Source: Paenibacillus barcinonensis (GTDB lineage Bacteria > Bacillota > Bacilli > Paenibacillales > Paenibacillaceae). From it: a stretch of DNA of 64,000 nt. Below the pieces are notes generated by a model. The model was not told the origin of the DNA and ran no database searches. It was given only the letters and a program-made list of their open reading frames with translations. Made by a program: the position numbers and the translations under genes. Where the stretch lies: positions 588,037 to 652,036 of the forward strand of contig NZ_QJSW01000001.1 of NCBI RefSeq assembly GCF_003217495.1. Reading direction: 5' to 3'. Positions within the stretch are counted from its first letter, which is position 1. Every line of letters starts with the position of its first letter. Shown here piece after piece: positions 36,207 through 43,164 of this stretch.

Positions 36207-36473
36207 TTATTTCGGCTTGATCGGATTTGCCTTCATGTATTCATTAATCTTCAAATCCAGAAGACTGCTAATCTCAATAACAATATCAGATGTAAACGAC
36301 TTCTCTTCCATGAAAATCTGTTCCATCTTGCTTCGGAGCATGCGAATCTCATCTTCCAAGGAAATGTTAGGCATGGCTGCGTGATCAGGGTTCACCGACC
36401 ATCGGTCGCCATGATCGCCTTCTGCCAGAACGTGTCCACGATTCGTCGGTAAATCATATTCAACACAAAACAA
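36207..36473 (-). CDS. Spo0E-like aspartyl-phosphate phosphatase
   Basis: 88 aa. Spo0E family members dephosphorylate Spo0A-P and delay sporulation. The C-terminal half forms two helices, with LEDEIRMLRSKMEQIF and then EISSLLDLKINEYMK, matching the family core SxxLDxxI. The N-terminal 40 residues are an unusual extension. TTG at 36473 is chosen because AAGGAGGGG lies six bases upstream; the ATG 11 codons earlier has no ribosome site. Monocistronic. Confidence 0.72.
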   Translation of the reverse strand: MFCVEYDLPTNRGHVLAEGDHGDRWSVNPDHAAMPNISLEDEIRMLRSKMEQIFMEEKSFTSDIVIEISSLLDLKINEYMKANPIKPK

Positions 36474-36520
36474 AGCTAACCCCTCCTTGAAAAAATAGTT
36501 TTCCAAATATATGAAATCTT

Positions 36521-36535
36521 ATTTCAAATTGAAAT
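36521..36535. promoter_or_regulatory. 15-bp palindrome upstream of the Spo0E-like gene
   Basis: ATTTCAA-A-TTGAAAT is a perfect inverted repeat in the AT-rich promoter region, 48 bases before the TTG start. It may be an operator; the regulator is unknown. Confidence 0.35.
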
Positions 36536-36616
36536 TATATCATAATATTTTGTAAAAGAAAGTATTTTTTTGGAAAAGTTCTAACTACCTTATTTGTTCT
36601 GTACCTCTTCTTCTTA

Positions 36617-37825
36617 TTAACCCTCTTTTTGAACCTTGTAAACGAAATTTCCGATACGTTCCAGCGCTTCATTCAATTGGGACACTGAAGTGGCATAAGA
36701 GCAACGTAAAAAACCTTCTCCTTGCGGTCCGAATACGTTACCAGGAACTGCGGCCACCTTATTCTCCGTCAGCAAGCGTTCAGCAAACAGATCGGAGCTA
36801 AGACCTGTCTTCTGGATGCTTGGAAAAGCATAGAATGCTCCTTGCGGTTCATGGCAATCAAGCCCAATATCACGAAATCCCTGCACAATTAAACGTCTGC
36901 GCTGATTATAAGATTCCACCATGCGATCCTTCTCACCGAGCCCATTCGTCAAAGCTTCCAAGGCAGCCACCTGACCCATGGCCGGCGCACACATTACGGT
37001 GTACTGGTGAATTTTGAGCATGGCAGCAATCAGTTCAGGATGCCCGCACATATAACCAATCCGCCAGCCTGTCATTGCAAATGCTTTGGAAAAACCACTA
37101 ACCAGAATTGTGCGATCCTTCATGTCAGGAATCGACGCGAAGCTGACATGTTTTTGATTATACGTCAATTCAGCGTAGATTTCGTCAGCAATGACGATCA
37201 GATCATGCTTTTTAATCACTTCTGCAATCGGCAGCCAGTCCTCATAAGTCATGATGGCCCCGGTAGGATTGCTTGGATAACATAAAATAACGACCTTGGA
37301 TTTCGGTGTAATGCTGGCTTCCAGCGCTTCTGCGGTTACCTTGAATTGGTCCTTCGCATAGGTTTCCACCCCGACAGGGATACCTCCACCGATAGAGGCA
37401 ATTGGCGAATACGCAACATAGGACGGTTCAGGAATCAGAATCTCATCTTCTGGAACAATCAGCGCGCGCAGAGCCAGATCAATTGCTTCGCTGCCGCCTA
37501 CGGTGACAATAATCTCATCTTTTGGATCATACTTGGTATCAAACTGCGTCTCCAGATATTGACTGAGAGCCTCACGCAGCTTAGGCATACCTGCATTGGA
37601 GGTATAACTGGTCATACCTCTTTCGAGTGAATAGACGCATGCTTCACGCATATGCCATGGTGTTACAAAGTCCGGCTCCCCTACCCCTAGCGTGATGATA
37701 TCCTTGTTATCACCTACCAGATCAAAAAACTTGCGGATACCGGATGGAGGGATCTGTTTAACCAGCGGAGCCAGATATGAGGACATTGTTTTGTTATTCC
37801 CGGTTGTCTGTTCATTCACTATCAT
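36617..37825 (-). CDS. alaT: Class I aminotransferase, AlaT/YugH-like
   Basis: 402-aa PLP aminotransferase. Motifs: GVGEPDFVTP, NAGMPKLREALS, VGGSEAIDLALRAL, PSYVAYSP, CYPSNPTGA, ADEIYAELTY, the PLP lysine in VSGFSKAFAMTGWRIGY, and the C-terminal RCSYATS arginine. It is paired with an Lrp/AsnC regulator exactly as yugH is paired with yugG in B. subtilis, where the enzyme is the alanine transaminase AlaT. ATG after AAGGAAG, 13 bases downstream of the regulator gene. Confidence 0.87.
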   Translation of the reverse strand: MIVNEQTTGNNKTMSSYLAPLVKQIPPSGIRKFFDLVGDNKDIITLGVGEPDFVTPWHMREACVYSLERGMTSYTSNAGMPKLREALSQYLETQFDTKYDPKDEIIVTVGGSEAIDLALRALIVPEDEILIPEPSYVAYSPIASIGGGIPVGVETYAKDQFKVTAEALEASITPKSKVVILCYPSNPTGAIMTYEDWLPIAEVIKKHDLIVIADEIYAELTYNQKHVSFASIPDMKDRTILVSGFSKAFAMTGWRIGYMCGHPELIAAMLKIHQYTVMCAPAMGQVAALEALTNGLGEKDRMVESYNQRRRLIVQGFRDIGLDCHEPQGAFYAFPSIQKTGLSSDLFAERLLTENKVAAVPGNVFGPQGEGFLRCSYATSVSQLNEALERIGNFVYKVQKEG

Positions 37826-37838
37826 GACACATCTTCCT

Positions 37839-38339
37839 TTACGGCGAGATCATGAGACGGTTGTCTTCCTGATGGTCTTCAAAAATAATCCCGTCCTGCT
37901 TATATTTTTTAAGAATAAAATTCGTCTTGGTAGAAAGCACCGAATCAATCGGAGACAGCTTCTCCGACACAAAATTAGCGACTTCACGCAGGTTGCCACC
38001 CTCTACTTCAACGAGCAGATCATACGCACCTGACATGAGATATACGGACTTCACTTGCGGATACAGATAGATGCGTTCAGCAATGCCCTCGAAGCCACGT
38101 CCACGCTCCGGTGTAATTTGCACCTCGATCAGGGCCGTTACCTTTTCATCATCAATTTTGCTCCAGTTTACAACCGTTGCATATTTTACGATGACGTGGT
38201 CCTGTTCAAGCTGAGCTACAGCAGCTTTGATCTTATCTTCCGACTCCCCCAGCAGCGTAGACAGCAGTGCGGGAGTCCTTCTCGCGTCTTCCTTCAACAG
38301 ATCCAGCACTTTGAGTTGCAGATCGTTCAATTCCTTCAT
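37839..38339 (-). CDS. alaR: Lrp/AsnC-family regulator, AlaR/YugG-like
   Basis: 166 aa from the ATG at 38339 (GGAGGG six bases upstream; the frame opens eight codons earlier without support). N-terminal winged helix-turn-helix with LLKEDARRTPALLSTLLG, then an effector-binding RAM/ActD domain with VYLMSGAYDLLVEVEG. It probably controls the aminotransferase gene 13 bases downstream in response to an amino acid, as AlaR does in Bacillus. Confidence 0.87.
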   Translation of the reverse strand: MKELNDLQLKVLDLLKEDARRTPALLSTLLGESEDKIKAAVAQLEQDHVIVKYATVVNWSKIDDEKVTALIEVQITPERGRGFEGIAERIYLYPQVKSVYLMSGAYDLLVEVEGGNLREVANFVSEKLSPIDSVLSTKTNFILKKYKQDGIIFEDHQEDNRLMISP

Positions 38340-38417
38340 CGTTTTCCCTCCAGCGTCATCCATGTTCCTAAAATGAATTAATACTTATATTACATGAATT
38401 TAACGTTGATGCATAGA

Positions 38418-38452
38418 CAAAAGACCGCCTGCCCTCAATTCGGGCAAGCGGT
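38418..38452 (-). terminator. Rho-independent terminator of the coat genes
   Basis: Minus strand ACCGCTTGCCC-GAATTGA-GGGCAGGCGGT followed by CTTTTG. About 45 bases after the coat gene stop. Confidence 0.75.
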
Positions 38453-38497
38453 GGTATGCTCCCTCAGGATGTCTGCTTCAACCCCTGTATCTACAGG

Positions 38498-38887
38498 TTA
38501 CATGTAATAAGGGTTACCGTAATTGGGCTGATGCTGTGACACGTTAGGGTTTTGATTATACGGGCTTCTTTGAACATTTTTCTCCTGAATAAATTGCTGA
38601 CATTTTTGCTGTGCCTGGTGGGCAGACTGAATTTGCTTGTCCAGATCCTGCCGGGGCGCCTTGGCTGAAACCGAGTACATGTTGTTCTGCTGCATCAGGT
38701 TGAACATTTCTCCTTGCAATCTCAATGTATCATTGGTCAGATCATTGAACATACTTCGAATCATCGGGCAAGAAGCCTCCGTTGTAGCTGTCGTATATTC
38801 ACGTGAAGTACGTCTTAGATCGGCAAGAATCGTTTTTAACAAATCCTGTTCCTGCATAAATTGACCGCTTTGATGTTGACTGTACAT
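38498..38887 (-). CDS. CotF-family spore coat protein
   Basis: 129 aa, Gln/Asn/Tyr/Met-rich. The helical core has QEQDLLKTILADLRRTSREYTTA and MFNDLTNDTLRLQGEM, the four-helix pattern of CotF-like coat proteins. A disordered tail is rich in Asn, Gln, Pro and Tyr, ending NPYYM. ATG behind GGAGG. A second small coat-like gene lies 46 bases upstream on the same strand, so both are probably expressed together in the mother cell. No sigma-K promoter was confidently placed. Confidence 0.82.
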   Translation of the reverse strand: MYSQHQSGQFMQEQDLLKTILADLRRTSREYTTATTEASCPMIRSMFNDLTNDTLRLQGEMFNLMQQNNMYSVSAKAPRQDLDKQIQSAHQAQQKCQQFIQEKNVQRSPYNQNPNVSQHQPNYGNPYYM

Positions 38888-38933
38888 GGTTTTTCCTCCT
38901 ATGTGCTGATATTGCTTCTAGCTACCTCGAAAC

Positions 38934-39167
38934 TTATTGTGATTGGGAAGGTGCAAGAGACTGATGCTGATGCAGCGCTTGAATCAACGTATTCATATGC
39001 TGCTCATGGGTCCGGACATATTGATTCAATGCCTGTTGAATGGCCGGATGTGTAGCGATGGAAGCAGTAGCAGCGCATTGCTTGATCAGCATCTCCTCGT
39101 TAGAGATGGAATCGGCAATATAGTTCAATTCCTTTGGGCTGAGTGCTTGCATTGGTGAATGGTGCAT
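38934..39167 (-). CDS. Small spore-coat-associated protein (CotF-like)
   Basis: 77 aa, helical, beginning MHHSPMQALSPKELNYIADS and ending in a Gln/His-rich tail. EEMLIKQCAATASIATHPAI and QYVRTHEQHMNTL resemble the short CotF-related proteins encoded beside coat genes in Paenibacillus and Bacillus. ATG after GGAGG. Assignment rests on composition and context. Confidence 0.68.
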   Translation of the reverse strand: MHHSPMQALSPKELNYIADSISNEEMLIKQCAATASIATHPAIQQALNQYVRTHEQHMNTLIQALHQHQSLAPSQSQ

Positions 39168-39263
39168 ATACGTCTAACCTCCTTAATCTAAAGTTTATGC
39201 GAGCTTATTGTTACCTTGAATTGCAAAACTATACCAAATAAGATGTCAAAGGAGTCGTTTTCA

Positions 39264-40484
39264 ATGGATCTCGTTTATGGTACTACCTACTGGCCTACTA
39301 CCTACAAATCTGATGTGGAGCATCCCTCCCTGAATACCGATATTTCCTGTGACTGCCTGATCATAGGCGGAGGCATGGGAGGAGCACTTGCTTCCAGACT
39401 ACTGACAGAACGCGGACTCGATACAGTTGTTATTGATAAACGCAAACTCGCTCATGGAAGCAGTTCTGCCAATACTGGCTTGCTGCAATATACCAATGAC
39501 AAAACGTTGACCTCCTGTATTCATACATTTGGAGAGAAAACAGGAGTACGCTTCTATGAGCTGTGCCGTGAAGCGATGAAGCAGCTCGCCACAATTGCCG
39601 AAAAGCTGGAAACCGATCCATGGTTTATCCCGCGAACCAGCTTCTGTTTTGCCAGCACTGAAGAAGATGTTGCTTTGCTGGAGGAAGAATATCACACCTT
39701 GCAAAGATACGGATTCGAAGCGGAGCTGTGGTACGCAGATCAGATAAAAAAACATTTTCCTTTTGAAAAGCCGGCCGCGCTTTATACCAAAGGGGATGCA
39801 GAGGTGAATCCATTTCGCTTTGTTCAAGCGTTGTTTGAATCCGCAAGTCAACTTGGGGCACGAATCTACGAACAAACGGAAATGATACATTGTGACTATG
39901 ATGACGAGGGGGTATGGTGTCATACCTCTAATGGGAAAATAAGAGCCAAGAAGGTTGTTTATGCTGCCGGTTATGAGACACAAGAAATCAAAAAAGATCG
40001 CGGAGCCTACCTGAAATCGACGTACGCCATCACAACCAAGCCACTATCCGATCTGAGCAGCTGGCATGAACAGGCCATGATTTGGGAAACCGCACGCCCC
40101 TATCTGTATTTGCGTACTACGCCGGATAATCGAATTATCGCGGGTGGGCTGGATGAAGAAACACCTGATAAAGATCAACGCGAGCTTCGAGCCAGCAATC
40201 AGGGCGATGTTTTGCTTGAAGAGGTCAGATCCTATTTCCCGCTTGAAGAGCTTGAGGTCGATTATGCTTGGGGAGCCGTGTTTGGTAATACCCATGATGG
40301 TCTGCCCTTGATCGGCACACATCCGGATTACCCTCATTCCTATTTTGTTGAAGGTTATGGTGGAAATGGCACAGTGTATAGTATGATCGCAGCTACGCTT
40401 ATCGCAGATGCAATCACTGGCAAGGATAATGGGGATATGCAGCTATTCTCCCTGACGAGAACCAGCAAGCCTTCCCCTGCCTAG
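39264..40484 (+). CDS. FAD-dependent oxidoreductase (DAO family)
   Basis: 406 aa from the ATG at 39264, which follows AAAGGAG; the frame is open 16 codons upstream without a site. FAD-binding Rossmann motif CLIIGGGMGGALASRLL near residue 30, VVIDKRKLAHGSSSANTG, then the C-terminal DAO-type segment WGAVFGNTHDGLPLIGTHP and GYGGNGTVYS. It likely oxidises an amino acid or related amine; the substrate is unknown. A lone plus-strand gene divergent from the coat pair, ending at a bidirectional terminator. Confidence 0.85.
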   Translation: MDLVYGTTYWPTTYKSDVEHPSLNTDISCDCLIIGGGMGGALASRLLTERGLDTVVIDKRKLAHGSSSANTGLLQYTNDKTLTSCIHTFGEKTGVRFYELCREAMKQLATIAEKLETDPWFIPRTSFCFASTEEDVALLEEEYHTLQRYGFEAELWYADQIKKHFPFEKPAALYTKGDAEVNPFRFVQALFESASQLGARIYEQTEMIHCDYDDEGVWCHTSNGKIRAKKVVYAAGYETQEIKKDRGAYLKSTYAITTKPLSDLSSWHEQAMIWETARPYLYLRTTPDNRIIAGGLDEETPDKDQRELRASNQGDVLLEEVRSYFPLEELEVDYAWGAVFGNTHDGLPLIGTHPDYPHSYFVEGYGGNGTVYSMIAATLIADAITGKDNGDMQLFSLTRTSKPSPA

Positions 40485-40561
40485 ATTCCAATCAGGCAGC
40501 CAAGAAAATAAGCCAGGTTTATTACGTTTGCCCGGAGCTGAATACGTTTCACGTATCATAC

Positions 40562-40610
40562 AAAAAGGTACGGCATGGGAAGTGACGCACTCCCTGTGTC
40601 GTACCCTTTT
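40562..40610. terminator. Bidirectional terminator between convergent genes
   Basis: GGTACG...CATGGGA / TCCC.GTG..CGTACC stem with an A-run before and a CTTTT run after; serves the plus-strand oxidoreductase and the minus-strand MFS gene. Confidence 0.7.
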
Positions 40611-40621
40611 CTGGTTGATTT

Positions 40622-41845
40622 TTATTGCGCCTCCTTGGAGGCTTCCTGGGCTAACGGTTCAAGCAGCAACTTGCGCATGAAGGCCCACCCGATGAGCGGG
40701 AATGCACCAAGAGCTATGATCAGCCAGATCAATACCTGCTGAGAAGGAGAGATGACGGCAGTAATCATAAATATAGTCAGACCAAACAGCCTGCCACACA
40801 TCAGACACAGCTCTCGTAATACGACAAGTTCAACTCTTTTCTCTACATTTTCGCCGCTTGTGCCCATCATGTCGAACCCTGCCGAGATCATCGGCAAAAT
40901 ATATAAAGGCATCGCTATCGCACTTCCAATGCCCATAAAGAGCAGTGTTCCATAAGTTACTTTCCAGAGTAAAGGAAACAGAACAACAAGCAGCAGCAAG
41001 CCACCAGCAAACATCCCCTTATATCTGTAATGGGGCTTAAACCATTTACCAGCAGCCCAATAACTGACCAGCGCCACCGCTGAAGTAATCAATGAGAATT
41101 GGCCAAGCTTATACTCCTGTGTTGTCGCCAAATAGACCAGTAACGCAATCAGAAACGCAAACACACCTTCCCGAACCCCTTGGGCAAAAAGTCCCTTAGC
41201 CAGCGGTCGCCAAGGACTGTTCGGAATGCGCAATTGCCTGATCGGTTCCGACCAGCGGTATGTGCCGCTAACTTTTCTTTTTTTTAGAAAAAAACTGCAC
41301 AACACTGCAATGATATAGATGACAAGGGACACGGTAAAGATAAACCGGTATCCCGTATTGTCCGCCATACGTGAAATAATAAAACCGGAAAACCAAGGAC
41401 CGATAATGCCTGCCATGGAGCCGAGCAATCCGACCCAGCCATTAAAGAGGTCCCTGTTCTCCCGATCAGTCACTTCGAAATACACCACATTAAATGCGAT
41501 CCAGAATAGCCCCAAAGCACAACCGAGCAGCAAGCCTAATGGCCATATCCAGTTAACTGCCTGCTCTTCCGTCCATAACACCAGCAAATAAAATATTCCT
41601 GAACAGGCGGTGCCCAGCCTTAATGCAGCCATTTTGTTATGTTCCTTAACCCACTTGCCCGCAAGCCAAAATGTAATACCAATCGCCAATTGCTGACTAA
41701 TCGTAAACCAGCCCAGCATGGTATAATCCGGCCGACTTTTCCAGAGAAACACGTTCAGGAATGTGCCCGACAACGCTCCTGCTAACGCAAACAATCCATT
41801 CACGCCCAAAAGCAGAATGGATTGTCTTCCCAAAGTAATCTTCAT
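40622..41845 (-). CDS. Major facilitator superfamily transporter
   Basis: 407 aa from the ATG at 41845, directly behind AAGGAGGGGC; the 29 extra codons upstream are rejected. About 12 TM helices, for example SILLLGVNGLFALAGALSGTF and LLVYLATTQEYKLG. The A-motif-like loop is weak. A basic central loop (FFLKKRKVSG) separates the halves. Substrate unknown; it resembles Bacillus YuxJ/YtoI-type carriers from memory. Downstream of the zinc-ribbon gene by 141 bases. Confidence 0.83.
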   Translation of the reverse strand: MKITLGRQSILLLGVNGLFALAGALSGTFLNVFLWKSRPDYTMLGWFTISQQLAIGITFWLAGKWVKEHNKMAALRLGTACSGIFYLLVLWTEEQAVNWIWPLGLLLGCALGLFWIAFNVVYFEVTDRENRDLFNGWVGLLGSMAGIIGPWFSGFIISRMADNTGYRFIFTVSLVIYIIAVLCSFFLKKRKVSGTYRWSEPIRQLRIPNSPWRPLAKGLFAQGVREGVFAFLIALLVYLATTQEYKLGQFSLITSAVALVSYWAAGKWFKPHYRYKGMFAGGLLLLVVLFPLLWKVTYGTLLFMGIGSAIAMPLYILPMISAGFDMMGTSGENVEKRVELVVLRELCLMCGRLFGLTIFMITAVISPSQQVLIWLIIALGAFPLIGWAFMRKLLLEPLAQEASKEAQ

Positions 41846-41986
41846 CTGCCCCTCCTTATCACCTGAAGCAAACAGCAAAAACATGAACAGGCGGCTCTTC
41901 GCATTAACCTGCCCCAAGTGAAGGAAAAACATGATGCGTCTTTGGATTTGTATAAAATTAGCTTTCGAACAGTGACTCGCCTTAAT

Positions 41987-42550
41987 TTACTGTACGCTCA
42001 GGTTCTGGATCAATCGTAGACGATCATCCTCAGACAAACTGTATTGCACCTGGAAGCACCCGGAGCACACATAAGTCAGAACGGTAAATGGAGGGGATAA
42101 TACAGACCCCTTACCTGAAACCGCATTAGCAATCGGTATAAACGTATCCGGGCTGGCTGCCTGTGAGCCGGCTAGAATCATAAATTCTCTGCAATTCGGA
42201 CACTCTGGCACTTCCTCCTGCTGATCCAGCTGCTTTTCCACACCTTGCTCATACTGAATCAGATCATTGCCCTCATCTGCATATTTGTTCAGCGTACGAA
42301 GCTCCGGCAATTTGAGCTCCACTTCATCGCCCCATAACGAAGTCAGATCTGAAATCTGCTCTTGATCTGTTGCACTGCCCGCATCATAGAACACTTCATC
42401 CGTATCAGCACTCTCTTCGTCACCAATGTTGATATTAAGTGTACGATACCCTTTCAATTCATTGTGACAATAAGGACACTCTTCCTCGGGTCCCAGCTCT
42501 TCATCCCATACGATCTCTGTGTGACACCAAGGGCATACTGTTGTTTCCAT
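41987..42550 (-). CDS. Zinc-ribbon protein, unknown function
   Basis: 187-aa cytoplasmic, very acidic protein. Two zinc-ribbon halves near the N terminus (CPWC and CPYC, about residues 6-9 and 25-28). A second pair sits further on: CPNC in the middle and CSGC near the end. The region between is acidic and low-complexity. No catalytic motif. It is third in a mutS2, DUF350, 27-aa ORF, zinc-ribbon gene run with short spacings. ATG after GGAGAAAGG. Not recognised as a named family. Confidence 0.75.
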   Translation of the reverse strand: METTVCPWCHTEIVWDEELGPEEECPYCHNELKGYRTLNINIGDEESADTDEVFYDAGSATDQEQISDLTSLWGDEVELKLPELRTLNKYADEGNDLIQYEQGVEKQLDQQEEVPECPNCREFMILAGSQAASPDTFIPIANAVSGKGSVLSPPFTVLTYVCSGCFQVQYSLSEDDRLRLIQNLSVQ

Positions 42551-42578
42551 CCTCTATCAACCTTTCTCCTTCAAATAA

Positions 42579-42662
42579 TCACGTATTCATTACATAAATC
42601 ACACCGATGGCAAAAAATACGAGTGATGCCGCAAACAAAATCCGTATCAATATTTTCATCAT
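42579..42662 (-). CDS. 27-aa single-pass membrane miniprotein
   Basis: MMKILIRILFAASLVFFAIG followed by VIYVMNT: basic start, one TM helix, short polar tail. AGGGGGAT precedes the ATG at 42662 by about six bases. It lies 10 bases after the DUF350 stop and 28 before the zinc-ribbon start, in the same direction. The ribosome site and tight packing argue that it is translated. It could be a small partner of the DUF350 membrane protein (inference). Confidence 0.6.
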   Translation of the reverse strand: MMKILIRILFAASLVFFAIGVIYVMNT

Positions 42663-42672
42663 CGTGATCCCC

Positions 42673-43092
42673 CTAGATAATGCTTGCACCAATAACAAAG
42701 GATAATGAAACAGAAATGATCATGGATATCAAGCCCACTGCCCGGTTATCCGCTTCAATCTCCCGATCAATCGAAAATACCGGGGTCAGAAACTCAAATA
42801 GAAAATACGCCACCAGCAGCAGGATAAAGCCAACAATGGACCATGTCATTGCATCGTAAACCGAAGATTTTGCCTGGATGCAAAAACGGAGTACATTGCA
42901 GATACCGAAGATTTTACCTCCCGTAGCCATTGCAACAGCCACATTGCCTTTTCTGATCTCCGACCAGCACTTATACTTGGTCACCAGTTCGAAGCATGCC
43001 AGAAAAACAAGCAGCTCCATAATTGCCACCGAGAAGAAACCGAGGACCATCCCCAGCGGATGAGACAGCAGTCCGTCAATCGCTTCTTTCAC
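42673..43092 (-). CDS. DUF350 membrane protein
   Basis: 139 aa from a GTG at 43092, eight bases after GGAAGGAG; the frame runs 19 codons further without a site. Four TM helices: HPLGMVLGFFSVAIMELLVFLA-type first helix, a conserved FELVTKYKCWSEI loop, GNVAVAMATGGKIFGI, then two helices ending FVIGASII. DUF350 proteins contain two similar halves and are of unknown function. It follows mutS2 by 72 bases. Confidence 0.82.
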   Translation of the reverse strand: MKEAIDGLLSHPLGMVLGFFSVAIMELLVFLACFELVTKYKCWSEIRKGNVAVAMATGGKIFGICNVLRFCIQAKSSVYDAMTWSIVGFILLLVAYFLFEFLTPVFSIDREIEADNRAVGLISMIISVSLSFVIGASII

Positions 43093-43164
43093 TCCCCATT
43101 CTCCTTCCGAATCTGCTGCCCCAATGACCAGAACAGCAGATAGTATCATTCATGCTACAGCAGG

